Shown here in pieces: positions 17,537 to 25,958 of a stretch of DNA of 59,230 nt (position 1 is its first letter; the number at the start of each line of letters is the position of its first letter). This DNA is from Streptomyces sp. NK15101 (GTDB lineage: Bacteria; Actinomycetota; Actinomycetes; Streptomycetales; Streptomycetaceae): assembly GCF_020400725.1 (NCBI RefSeq), contig NZ_JAINVG010000044.1, positions 1-59,230 of the forward strand, in the 5' to 3' direction. The notes under the pieces were generated by a model. The model saw only the letters and a program-made list of their open reading frames with translations, searched no databases and was not told the DNA's origin. A program made the position numbers and the translations under genes.

Positions 17537-18187
17537 CTACTCGGCGAGGGCCACGGTGAACGTCCCGCGGGCGGCGGTCCCGTCGGGAAGGCGCCATTCG
17601 GCCGTGACCCGACCGCGGGCCGGTGTGCCGTCCGTGCCGGGGCGCAGCACGCGCCGCACCCGGAGCGTCAGCGGTGCGGCCGCGCCGGTCTCCCGTACCT
17701 CCACGTCGGTGTGGTCGGCGCCCTCCGTGACCCGTACGGGTTCCGCGTCGGTGCCGGCGGGGGCGAGCGAGGCGGAGACGGTGGGGTCGGCCGTGTCGTC
17801 GACGGACTGGTGCTGCGCCTCGGCCCGGCCGGCGAGCAGGGCGTACAACTGGGCGACGAGCACCGGGTCGTGGGTTCCGTCGTAGATCCAGCGCGTGCCG
17901 AGGACGCCGTGTTCCGAGGTGCCGATGAGGGCGTGCTCGGCGCCTTCCAGGGGCGCGCCCCGGTAGGTCATCGGGACCAGGTAGGCGACCGCGTCCGGTC
18001 CGGTGCCGTCGGTGACGACCATGAACTCGATGCCCACCTCGCCGGCGGGGTCGTCCAGCCGGAAGCCGCCCGCCCTGGCCGGCCGCGGTTCCCCGGCTCC
18101 ACCGGCGTACCAGGCGCGGGTGGGCAGCCAGGAGGCGAGCAGCTCCAGCTTGGTGGGCTGCATCGTGGTGTGGTGGATGACCGCCAT
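17537..18187 (-). CDS. Maltokinase N-terminal cap-like domain protein
   Basis: 216 residues from ATG at 18187. The opening MAVIHHTTMQPTKLELLASW, the GGFRLDDPAGEVGIEFMVV strand pair and YLVPMTYRGAPLEGAEHALI are typical of the small actinobacterial proteins that share the N-terminal cap of maltokinase (often mis-named 1,4-alpha-glucan branching protein). The kinase domain itself is absent. Function is unknown; carbohydrate or glycogen metabolism is only a guess. A -10-like TAGGTT on the minus strand at 18227-18232 could serve it. Confidence 0.75.
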   Translation of the reverse strand: MAVIHHTTMQPTKLELLASWLPTRAWYAGGAGEPRPARAGGFRLDDPAGEVGIEFMVVTDGTGPDAVAYLVPMTYRGAPLEGAEHALIGTSEHGVLGTRWIYDGTHDPVLVAQLYALLAGRAEAQHQSVDDTADPTVSASLAPAGTDAEPVRVTEGADHTDVEVRETGAAAPLTLRVRRVLRPGTDGTPARGRVTAEWRLPDGTAARGTFTVALAE

Positions 18188-18318
18188 GGTGCGCTTCTCC
18201 CTCTCGGTCCGTCGCCGAAGGACCGCAACCTAACAGACGGAACGGGTCGCGGTGCGAGGGCCTCCACGGCGACCTAGCCTGGAGGTGGAGTGTTGTCCCG
18301 GCCGGCAGGAGGCCCGCC

Positions 18319-19560
18319 GTGAGGTACTCGCACACACGGATCCGGCGCGTCTGCGCGACCTTCGCGACCCTGGGGGTCCTCGTCGTCCCCGTGGGCACGG
18401 GCGCGGCCCTCGCGGCCGAAGCGCCCGCCCCCGTCGCCCTGGTGGCATCCCCGTCCCCCTCGGCGGACGCGGGCTTTCCGGAACTCACCCCGGCCGTCGC
18501 CGCCCGCCTGGACCGGGCGGTCCGGGACGTGATGAAGGAGACGGGCGTCCCGGGCGTCACCGTCGGTCTCTCGGCGCCCGGCAAGGGCACGTACATCCGC
18601 TCCTTCGGGGTCGCCGACAAGGCCACCGGGCAGCCCATGGACCCGGGGCTCTACATGCGGATCGGCAGCGAGACCAAGACGTTCACCGTGACCGCCCTGC
18701 TCGAACTGGTCGACCGGGGGAAGGTGAGCGTGGACGACCCGATCTCGAAGTACGTCGACGGCGTGCCGAACGGCGACGAAATCACCCTGCGCAACCTGGC
18801 GTCCATGCGCAGCGGCCTCTTCAACTACTCGGCGGACGAGGGCTTCTACAAGGCGCTCACGTCGAACCCCGACCGGCCTTTCACCCCGCAGGAGCTGCTC
18901 GCCTACTCGTTCAAGCACCCGGTCCAGTTCCAGCCGGGAGCCGAGTTCGACTACTGCAACACGAACCTGATCCTGCTCGGGCTCGTCGTCGAGAAGGTCA
19001 GCGGGACGCCGCTGGACGAGTTCGTCCGGAAGAACGTCCTCGCCCCCGCGGGCCTGCGCCACACGGTCTTCCCGACGGACGCCGCGTTCCCGAACCCGCA
19101 CGCCCACGGCTACACCGTGCAGACCGCCTCGGGCAAGCTGGAGGACTCCACCGACTGGAACCCCTCCTGGGGCTGGGCGGCCGGTGCGATGATCTCGAAC
19201 CTCCAGGACCTGCGCACCTGGGCCAGGGTGGTCGCGACCGGGACCCTGCTGACCCCGAAGACTCAGGCCGAGCGGCTGAAGACGTACCCCACCGGTCTCG
19301 CCGGCGCCGGTTACGGCCTCGGCATCTTCGACGTCCAGGGCTGGATCGGCCACAACGGCTCCCTGCCGGGCTACGAGTCGCTCACGATCTACCTTCCGGA
19401 GGCCAGGGCCACGCTGGTCGTCCTGCTCAACACGGACGTCCTGCACGACGGCAACGAGCCCAGCACGCTCTTCGGCCGGGCCGTCACCCGCGTCGTGACA
19501 CCGGACCACGTCTTCGACATCCCGGCGACGGAGCCCAAGCCGAGTCCGAGCGGAAGCTGA
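18319..19560 (+). CDS. Secreted serine hydrolase, class C beta-lactamase / D-alanyl-D-alanine carboxypeptidase type
   Basis: 413 residues from GTG at 18319 with AGGAGG at 18307-18312. Signal peptide about 1-33 (RIRR, hydrophobic core, ALAAEA). Penicillin-binding fold motifs: S117-x-x-K120 (GSETKTF), Y212-C-N214 (DYCNTN) and HNG in WIGHNGSLPG as the third motif. This set is typical of the Streptomyces R61 DD-peptidase and related esterase/beta-lactamase-like proteins. It is expected to act outside the membrane on cell-wall peptides or small esters; the substrate is not determined. It ends 99 bp before the GreA-like gene. Divergent from the cap-like gene with a 131-bp shared upstream region. 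Confidence 0.9.
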   Translation: MRYSHTRIRRVCATFATLGVLVVPVGTGAALAAEAPAPVALVASPSPSADAGFPELTPAVAARLDRAVRDVMKETGVPGVTVGLSAPGKGTYIRSFGVADKATGQPMDPGLYMRIGSETKTFTVTALLELVDRGKVSVDDPISKYVDGVPNGDEITLRNLASMRSGLFNYSADEGFYKALTSNPDRPFTPQELLAYSFKHPVQFQPGAEFDYCNTNLILLGLVVEKVSGTPLDEFVRKNVLAPAGLRHTVFPTDAAFPNPHAHGYTVQTASGKLEDSTDWNPSWGWAAGAMISNLQDLRTWARVVATGTLLTPKTQAERLKTYPTGLAGAGYGLGIFDVQGWIGHNGSLPGYESLTIYLPEARATLVVLLNTDVLHDGNEPSTLFGRAVTRVVTPDHVFDIPATEPKPSPSGS

Positions 19561-19659
19561 CGCGCGTCCCCACCCCACGACCACCCGCCTGTTAATCTCC
19601 TCTTTGTCCTGAATGATCCCCCGGCAGTCGTTCGTGCCGCCGCAGAATCGGGAGCAGCA

Positions 19660-20124
19660 ATGACCGGTGGACCCGAGCCCATCAGCGCCGTCGCCCGCGA
19701 GGAACTCGAACGCGAGCTCGCCGAGCTGCGCGCCGAACGGGAGGCCGTCGCCGCCACCCTGCGGGACGGCGGTGGCGACGAGGTCGGCGACCGGGCCGAC
19801 CAGGCCGACGAGTTGCAGCGCGCCGACGACCTCGACCGCCTGAACGCCGACATCCAGGAGATCGAGGGACGGCTCCGGGAGGGATCCGCCGCGCCGGCTC
19901 CGTCCTCCGACGCGGTCGGCGTGGGCAGCACCGTGACCGTGCGGTTCGAGGACGGCACCGAGTCGACCGTGCAGATCGGCGAGCTCGCGAACGCCCTGGA
20001 CGCGACCCTGGTCACCGCGGACAGCCCGCTCGGCCGAGCCCTGCTCGGCCACGGCGCCGGCGACACCGTCACGTACGAGACACCCGAGGGCCGGACGACC
20101 GCGGTCGTGCTCTCGCTCGGCTGA
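19660..20124 (+). CDS. GreA/GreB family transcription elongation factor-like protein
   Basis: 154 residues from ATG at 19660 (GGGAG 5 bp upstream). An N-terminal coiled coil (about 10-75) has an acidic tip, GDEVGDRADQADE, in place of the classical GreA tip, followed by the FKBP-like C-terminal domain (VGVGSTVTVRF, SPLGRALLGHGAGDTV). Gre factors insert the coiled coil into the RNA polymerase secondary channel and promote cleavage of backtracked RNA. The tip still carries acidic residues, so activity is possible. It is probably a paralogue rather than the housekeeping GreA. A TAATCT -10-like box lies near 19592. It is followed after 4 bp by a membrane-protein gene. Confidence 0.85.
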   Translation: MTGGPEPISAVAREELERELAELRAEREAVAATLRDGGGDEVGDRADQADELQRADDLDRLNADIQEIEGRLREGSAAPAPSSDAVGVGSTVTVRFEDGTESTVQIGELANALDATLVTADSPLGRALLGHGAGDTVTYETPEGRTTAVVLSLG

Positions 20125-20128
20125 CGGT

Positions 20129-20953
20129 GTGCCGGAAGCCGCCGCCTCCGGGCCCGGCCGTCAGGAGATCCGGGAGGCCGACCGCAAGGGCGGCCCGGGG
20201 CACACCGTCCTGGTGGCACTGGCCCTCGCGGTGCCCGTCACCAAGTTGGCGTACACGGTCGGCGGCGGCGACGCCGTGCGCGACGTGCTGGTGGGCATGG
20301 AGCCGGCGAACTGGCCGGACGTCCTCGTCGGCATGGTGATCACGGACCCGCTGCTCGGGTCCGTCCTCGGCGTCGTCGTCTCCCGGGTGGTCTTCGCCCT
20401 GTTCGCCGCGCGCGGGGCGGTCCCCCTCGGCGGCGGGACGGCGCGGGCCGTGCGGCGGGCGGCGCTCACGCTCGTCAACCCGATCGCCGTCGGGGTCATC
20501 GACGCCTGTTTCTTCGGGCCGTGGTGGGGGCTCGCCACCGGGCTCGCCGCCTTCGCGCTGCGCCAGGGCGTGGTCGTGGAGCACCGCACGGGACGGCGCC
20601 GCCCGCACCACCGGCACGAACGGGACCGGGCCGGGTACGTCGATCCCGGCTACCGGCCGCCCTCCTGGCTGCGCAGGGCCGCCGGTGTGGAGCAGTGGGC
20701 GGCGTTGTCCCTGACGGTGGTCGTGCTGCCGTTCCTGGCGTTCGTCTCGGCGCTCGACGGGCAGGCGTGGACGTCGATCGTCGAGTGCCGCGTGGCGGAG
20801 GGCGGACGGACCGGGAACGACCGTCTGATCGAGCTGAGCCGCGAGGGGGACGGCGTGGTCGGCTGGAACCTGAACTCCGGACAGATCTCCAACGGGCTCG
20901 GCTGCACGAGCGACGGGAGCCGCTACGTGCGCGAGCCGTGGTGGCGTCGCTGA
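20129..20953 (+). CDS. Hypothetical membrane protein
   Basis: 274 residues from GTG at 20129, four bases after the GreA-like stop, so probably translationally coupled. I see about four hydrophobic segments (near 25-45, 65-90, 112-140 and 190-210), a basic His/Arg-rich loop (RRRPHHRHERDR) and a C-terminal extracytoplasmic tail with two Cys. It matches no family I know. No RBS stands out, in keeping with coupling. It converges with the DUF1345 gene after a 12-bp gap. Confidence 0.65.
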   Translation: MPEAAASGPGRQEIREADRKGGPGHTVLVALALAVPVTKLAYTVGGGDAVRDVLVGMEPANWPDVLVGMVITDPLLGSVLGVVVSRVVFALFAARGAVPLGGGTARAVRRAALTLVNPIAVGVIDACFFGPWWGLATGLAAFALRQGVVVEHRTGRRRPHHRHERDRAGYVDPGYRPPSWLRRAAGVEQWAALSLTVVVLPFLAFVSALDGQAWTSIVECRVAEGGRTGNDRLIELSREGDGVVGWNLNSGQISNGLGCTSDGSRYVREPWWRR

Positions 20954-20965
20954 CGGCCGCGCCGG

Positions 20966-21601
20966 TCAGCCCGTGACGATCCCGTTGACGAGGTTGATGG
21001 TGGTGGCCAGGATGCTCGCCCCGAAGAGGTACGGCAGCAGGCAGTGCCGCAGGACGACCGCCCGGACGGTGGGGCTGGAGACGTTCGTGTCGGAGACCTG
21101 GTAGGTCATGCCGAGGTTGAAGCTGAAGTACAGGAAGTCGCTGTACTTCGGCGGAGCCTGGGAGTTGAAGTCGATCCCGCCCCCGGGTTTCGGGGCGTAG
21201 TAGAGGTACGCGTACCGGGTGGCGTACATGAGGTGGAGCGCCCCCCAGGCCATGAAGACGCCGCAGAGCGCCGTCGCGGCCGCCGCGTGGCTCAGGTCGG
21301 TGTGGCCGACCAGGAGCAGCACGACGATGCCGACGAGCCCGCACAGGGAGGTCGCGACGACGACGAGCTCCTCGACGACGGGCCGGAACTCCTCGCGCCG
21401 GACGTTGTGGTGCGTCGTGGCGGCGTCCATGGGCCACAGGACGATCCAGCCGGTGACGACGAAGAGGGTCTCGGCCGCGGCGATGCCGGCGAGGACGCCC
21501 AGCGGGGCGTGGGTCAGGGCGGCGACGACCGCGCCGGCCGCCGCCCCGGCGAGTGCCGAGGCGGCGAGCCGGGGCACGGCGCCGAGGAGCCGTCGGCCCA
21601 T
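20966..21601 (-). CDS. DUF1345 family membrane protein
   Basis: 211 residues from ATG at 21601, four bases downstream of the encapsulin stop and therefore likely in the same transcript. Several hydrophobic helices are present, with the DUF1345 hallmark block: HLMYATRYAYLYY, PPKYSDFLYFSFNLGMTYQ and SDTNVSSPTVRAVVLRH. The family has no firm function. Its link to the encapsulin/DyP operon by position is notable because encapsulin operons usually carry only cargo genes; a role in heme, oxidant or metal handling would be speculation. Confidence 0.85.
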   Translation of the reverse strand: MGRRLLGAVPRLAASALAGAAAGAVVAALTHAPLGVLAGIAAAETLFVVTGWIVLWPMDAATTHHNVRREEFRPVVEELVVVATSLCGLVGIVVLLLVGHTDLSHAAAATALCGVFMAWGALHLMYATRYAYLYYAPKPGGGIDFNSQAPPKYSDFLYFSFNLGMTYQVSDTNVSSPTVRAVVLRHCLLPYLFGASILATTINLVNGIVTG

Positions 21602-21605
21602 CGGC

Positions 21606-22421
21606 TCAGGGCTCCAGGACGACGACGGCCTCGTCCGTGTAGGCGAGGAAGGTCAGGGTCTCCTGGAGGTACAGCTCCACGGTGGTCGCGTCGTGCGCGG
21701 TGTAGCCGATCGCCACGTCCTGGCCGATGCGCAGTTCGAAGTCGCCGCCCCGGGTGGAGAGGACGAAGCCGCCGTCGAGGGCGGGCGCCCAGATCGGGGA
21801 CCCGTCGAGCATCCGGGCGAGGTGGGCCGCGATCGGGTAGCCGTGGTCGGAGGTCTCGCTGACCGCCCGGTACTGGTCGGCGCCGAGCAGCAGGGCGTAC
21901 GGTCCGTCGACGCCGGCGAGCCGCAGGGCGGTGAGGGCCCGGCTGACCGCGTCGGGATAGTCGCGGGGTTCGGTCGGCAGTCGCAGCACCGGGTTGGAGC
22001 TGCGGCCGCGCAGCCCCTCGACGCCGGCGGCCTCGTATCCCTCGAAGACCATGCGGTCCTCGATGAGCGCCAGGGAGCGGGCCGCGTCCTTGACGGGCTG
22101 CCAGTCGGAGTCCTTGGAGCCGCGCTCGACGTCGTCGACGGCGGCCCGGTCGACGGTGAACGGCACCCGGACCTCGACGAGGGGCCGCGCCTCGCGCAGC
22201 CGTGCCCTGACGCCGGGCGCGGGCGCCCCCAGGTCGGAGAGGTGCCCCGTGCCGACGGCCGAGAGCTCCGGTCCGGCCGGGTCGGGGACGTCGACGACGC
22301 GGCGGCCCGCGACGTTGCGGCGGAAGGTGCGGCGGGCCTCCTCCTCGATCTCGGCCCAGGCGGCCGTGGTGATCGGGGCGAGTTCGCGGTGGAGGTTGCT
22401 GGTGGACTCGGGGGGCGTCAT
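21606..22421 (-). CDS. Encapsulin nanocompartment shell protein (Linocin-M18 family)
   Basis: 271 residues, the usual size for family 1 encapsulins with an HK97-like fold. ATG at 22421 overlaps the DyP stop by ATGA. The N-terminal helix starts NLHRELAPITTAAWAEIEEEARRTF, which binds cargo peptides in the family. The conserved ends RVVDVPDP and ELYLQETLTFLAYTDEA are clear. It self-assembles into an icosahedral shell that packages the peroxidase encoded immediately upstream. RBS AAAGGAG about 13 bp upstream, within the DyP coding end. Expression is coupled to DyP. Confidence 0.95.
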   Translation of the reverse strand: MTPPESTSNLHRELAPITTAAWAEIEEEARRTFRRNVAGRRVVDVPDPAGPELSAVGTGHLSDLGAPAPGVRARLREARPLVEVRVPFTVDRAAVDDVERGSKDSDWQPVKDAARSLALIEDRMVFEGYEAAGVEGLRGRSSNPVLRLPTEPRDYPDAVSRALTALRLAGVDGPYALLLGADQYRAVSETSDHGYPIAAHLARMLDGSPIWAPALDGGFVLSTRGGDFELRIGQDVAIGYTAHDATTVELYLQETLTFLAYTDEAVVVLEP

Positions 22422-23407
22422 GGGGCGAGGGCTCCTTTCAGGCTGCCGATGCCCAGGGTCTCCCCGGGTGCCGCGGCGGCCGGCGGGGCGGGGAGGTCGT
22501 CGAGCAGGTCGGCGCTCGGCACGAAGAAGAGGCCGCCGGTCACGGCCCGGGAGAAGTCGAGGATGCGGTCCGTGGTGCCGGGGGGATCGCCGAGGAACAT
22601 GTTGCGGAGCATCCGCTCGGTCACGGCGGGCGTCCGCGCGTAGCCGATGAAGTAGGTGCCGAACTCGCCGGTGCCGACCTGGCCGAACGGCATGTTCGCG
22701 CGGAAGATCTGCTGCTGGACGCCGTCCTCGTCGGTGACGGTGTTCAGCGTGACGTGCGAGTCGGCGGGCTTGACGTCGTCGGACAGTTCGATGTTGGACC
22801 CCTTGTTGCGCCCGATGACGCGCTCCTGCTGCTCGACGGTGAGCGCGTCCCAGGCGGCCATGTCGTGCACGTACTTCTGGACCACCACGTAGCTGCCGCC
22901 CCGGAAGTCCGGGTCCTCGTCGCCGATGTGGACCGCGTCGGCGGCCGTCGCCCCCTCGGGGTTCTCGCTGCCGTCGACGAAGCCCAGCAGGTCGCGGTCG
23001 TCGAAGTACGCGAAGCCGTGCACCTCGTCGACGACGGTCACCGCGGTGCCGAGGGCGGCCACGATGTGCCTGGCCAGTTCGAAGCAGAGGTCCAGGCGGC
23101 GGGCGCGCAGGTGGAAGAGGAGGTCGCCGGGGGTGGCCGGGGCGCGGTGGCGTGGTCCCCGCAGCGGCGGGAAGGGGTGCAGCTCGCGGGGGCGGGGTCC
23201 CCCGACCAGCCGGTCCCACCCCTCGGAGCCGATGCCGGCGACGCAGCTGAGGTACGAGTCGGGGGCGCGGAACGCCACCGAACGGGTCAGTCCCGAGAGG
23301 TCCTGGAGCGCCTCCCGCACCGCGGTCTCACCGCCCGGGTTGACGGTGGCCACCAGGAAGACGGCCGCCCCCGAGGGCGGGGTGACGACGGGCTGGGGTA
23401 CGACCAT
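22418..23407 (-). CDS. Dye-decolorizing peroxidase (DyP), encapsulin cargo
   Basis: 329 residues from ATG at 23407 with GGGAG upstream. Heme peroxidase of the DyP class: distal Asp145 in GFVDGSENP, proximal His218 in ADSHVTLNT, distal Arg236 in FRANMPFG. The C-terminus ends in a targeting peptide, ETLGIGSLKGALAP (316-329), which matches the encapsulation signal consensus LGIGSLK. The enzyme oxidises dyes and phenolics with H2O2 and is predicted to sit inside the shell encoded by the next gene. No Tat signal, consistent with cytosolic loading. First gene of a DyP-encapsulin-DUF1345 unit; a TACGCT -10-like box lies upstream. Confidence 0.95.
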   Translation of the reverse strand: MVVPQPVVTPPSGAAVFLVATVNPGGETAVREALQDLSGLTRSVAFRAPDSYLSCVAGIGSEGWDRLVGGPRPRELHPFPPLRGPRHRAPATPGDLLFHLRARRLDLCFELARHIVAALGTAVTVVDEVHGFAYFDDRDLLGFVDGSENPEGATAADAVHIGDEDPDFRGGSYVVVQKYVHDMAAWDALTVEQQERVIGRNKGSNIELSDDVKPADSHVTLNTVTDEDGVQQQIFRANMPFGQVGTGEFGTYFIGYARTPAVTERMLRNMFLGDPPGTTDRILDFSRAVTGGLFFVPSADLLDDLPAPPAAAAPGETLGIGSLKGALAP

Positions 23408-23599
23408 GACGCTCCCACGAGAGATCGGAAAATACGGAGGAAAGGGACAGCGCCAGCGTAGGTGCGCATGATCCGGTACGCAGCCCGGACACCCGTCACC
23501 CGTGGGGTGGCGGGCGCCGGACGGCGGGCTTAGCCTGCCCGAAGGGGTCCCTTTGTCCCATCATGCCCATGCGTCCGCAGGGCGAGAGGGTGAAGCGCC

Positions 23600-25951
23600 T
23601 TGAGCACCGACCAGGACAAGAACCCCACCCGGGACGGGGACCCCGCCCCGGACGATCGGGTGGCCCCGGAGCACCGGGTGGGCCCGGAGCCCGAGGGAGA
23701 GCCTTCGTTCCGCCCGTACCACCATCCGGCGGCGGGCTGGGGCGCGGCGAAGAGCGTGACCCGGTTCATGGTGCGCGAGGGCGCCCTTCCGGTGGACGGC
23801 CCGCGCGCGGTCATGAAGATGAACCACGAGAACACGGGCTTCGACTGCCCCGGGTGCGCCTGGCCGGACGACACCAAGGGCCTGCACCTGGACATCTGTG
23901 AGAACGGCATCAAGCACGTCACCTGGGAGATGACCCGCAAGCGGGTCGGGCGCGACTTCTTCGCCGCCCACTCGGTGACCGAGCTGGCCGGCTGGACGGA
24001 CTACGACCTGGAGAACGAGGGCCGGCTGACCGAGCCGATGGTGTACGACCCGGTGTCGGACCACTACGTCCCGATCTCCTGGAAGGACGCCTTCGCGCTC
24101 GTCGGCAGCACCCTGCGCGAGCTGGAGGACCCGGACCAGGCCTCGTTCTACACCTCGGGCCGGCTGGGCAACGAGGCCACCTTCCTCTACCAGCTGATGG
24201 CCCGCGAGCTGGGCACGAACAACCTTCCCGACTGCTCCAACATGTGCCACGAGGCCAGCGGCAGGGCCATGCAGGCGTCGCTCGGCACCGGCAAGGGCAC
24301 CGTCGACCTGGCCGACTGGGAGACCGCCGACGCGCTGTTCATCATGGGGGTCAACGCCGCCTCCAACGCCCCCCGCATGCTCACCGCCCTCACCGAGGCC
24401 CACTCCCGGGGCGCGCAGATCGTGCACGTCAACCCGCTCGTCGAGGCCGCCGCCAGGCGGGCGATCATCCCGCACGACTTCAAGGACATGGCGACCTTCC
24501 ACGCCACGAAGACGTCCACGCTCGACCTCCAGGTGCGCATCGGCGGCGACATGGCGCTCATCCGCGGGATGGCCAAGGCGATCCTGGAGCAGTCGGCGAC
24601 CGATCCCAAGGCGCTGGACCAGGAGTTCGTCGAACGGCACACGACCGGCTTCGAGGAGTACAGGGCGGTGTGCGAGGCGACCTCGTGGGAGGAGATCGAG
24701 ACACAGTCCGGGCTGAGCCGCGCGGACGTCCTCGAGGCGGCGCGGGTCTACCGCGAGGCCGACCGTTCGATCATCAGCTGGTGCCTGGGCATCACCCAGC
24801 ACGAGCACGGCGTCGACACCGTCCGGGAGATCGTCAACCTGCTGCTCCTCCGCGGCAACCTGGGCCGGGAGGGCGCGGGCCCCTCCCCGGTGCGCGGCCA
24901 CAGCAACGTCCAGGGCAACCGCACCTGCGGCATCGACCACCGCCCCGGCGAGGAGTTCCTCGACCGGCTCGCCGAGGTCTGCGGGATCGAGCCGCCCCGG
25001 GCACACGGTCTGGACACCGTCGGCACCATCAAGGCGATGCACGACGGCGACGTGAAGGTGTTCGTCGGCATGGGCGGCAACTTCGCCCTGGCGGCTCCGG
25101 ACACCCCGTACACCTACGAGGCGCTGCGCAGGTGCGAGCTCACCGTCCAGGTCAGCACCAAGCTGAACCGCAGCCACGTCGTGCACGGCCGCCGGGCCCT
25201 CATCCTGCCCTGCCTCGGCCGGACCGAGAAGGACCACCAGCGCAAGGGGATCCAGAGCACCTCGGTCGAGGACTCGATGAGCATGGTGCACCTGTCCGTC
25301 GGCATGAAGCGGCCCGCCTCGCCGCACCTGCTCTCCGAACCGGCGATCATCGCGGGCATGGCGCGGGCCGCGCTGCCGGACAGCGCCACGCCCTGGGAGT
25401 GGTACGTCGAGGACTACGACCGCATCCGCGACACCATGGCGAAGGTCCTCGACGGCTTCGAGGACTTCAACCGGCGCGTACGGCTCCCCCTCGGCTTCCG
25501 CATCAAGCAGCCCGCCCGCGAACTGGTCTTCCGCACCCCGTCCGGCAAGGCCGAGTTCGCGAGCCCGCCCCTGCCGGACGTGCTTCCGGAGCCCGGCGTC
25601 CTGGCCCTGGGCACGATGCGCTCCCACGACCAGTGGAACACCACGATCTACTCCGACAACGACCGCTACCGGGGCATCGAGAACCTCCGCACGCTGGTCT
25701 TCATGAACCGGGCGGACATGCGCGAGCGCGGGATCGCCGACATGGCCCCCGTCGACATCACGAGCACCGCCAAGGACGGCAGCCGACGGCATCTGAACGG
25801 CTACCTCGCCGTCCCGTACGACATCCCGCGCGGCTGCGCGGCCGGCTACATGCCGGAGATGAACGTGCTGTGCGCCCTGGGCGACTACAGCACCCAGAGC
25901 GACCAGCCGATCATGAAGCACGTCAAGGTGACGATCGAGCCCGCTTCCTGA
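23600..25951 (+). CDS. FdhF/YdeP family molybdopterin oxidoreductase (formate dehydrogenase alpha-like), copy 1
   Basis: 783 residues from TTG at 23600 (GAGAGGG upstream). Bis-molybdopterin oxidoreductase: FDCPGCAWPD near the N-terminus, ELGTNNLPDCSNMCHEASG with Cys216 at the position of the Mo-binding Cys/Sec of formate dehydrogenase H, VRGHSNVQGNRT, and a C-terminal molydopterin dinucleotide-binding domain with TMRSHDQWNTTIYSDNDRYRG. Members of the YdeP subgroup are often annotated as formate dehydrogenase, but the substrate is uncertain. Ferredoxin-type Fe-S domains are absent. A second copy lies at 28061. Divergent from DyP; a TAGCCT -10-like box lies at about 23531. Confidence 0.88.
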   Translation: MSTDQDKNPTRDGDPAPDDRVAPEHRVGPEPEGEPSFRPYHHPAAGWGAAKSVTRFMVREGALPVDGPRAVMKMNHENTGFDCPGCAWPDDTKGLHLDICENGIKHVTWEMTRKRVGRDFFAAHSVTELAGWTDYDLENEGRLTEPMVYDPVSDHYVPISWKDAFALVGSTLRELEDPDQASFYTSGRLGNEATFLYQLMARELGTNNLPDCSNMCHEASGRAMQASLGTGKGTVDLADWETADALFIMGVNAASNAPRMLTALTEAHSRGAQIVHVNPLVEAAARRAIIPHDFKDMATFHATKTSTLDLQVRIGGDMALIRGMAKAILEQSATDPKALDQEFVERHTTGFEEYRAVCEATSWEEIETQSGLSRADVLEAARVYREADRSIISWCLGITQHEHGVDTVREIVNLLLLRGNLGREGAGPSPVRGHSNVQGNRTCGIDHRPGEEFLDRLAEVCGIEPPRAHGLDTVGTIKAMHDGDVKVFVGMGGNFALAAPDTPYTYEALRRCELTVQVSTKLNRSHVVHGRRALILPCLGRTEKDHQRKGIQSTSVEDSMSMVHLSVGMKRPASPHLLSEPAIIAGMARAALPDSATPWEWYVEDYDRIRDTMAKVLDGFEDFNRRVRLPLGFRIKQPARELVFRTPSGKAEFASPPLPDVLPEPGVLALGTMRSHDQWNTTIYSDNDRYRGIENLRTLVFMNRADMRERGIADMAPVDITSTAKDGSRRHLNGYLAVPYDIPRGCAAGYMPEMNVLCALGDYSTQSDQPIMKHVKVTIEPAS

Positions 25952-25958
25952 CGTCCGG

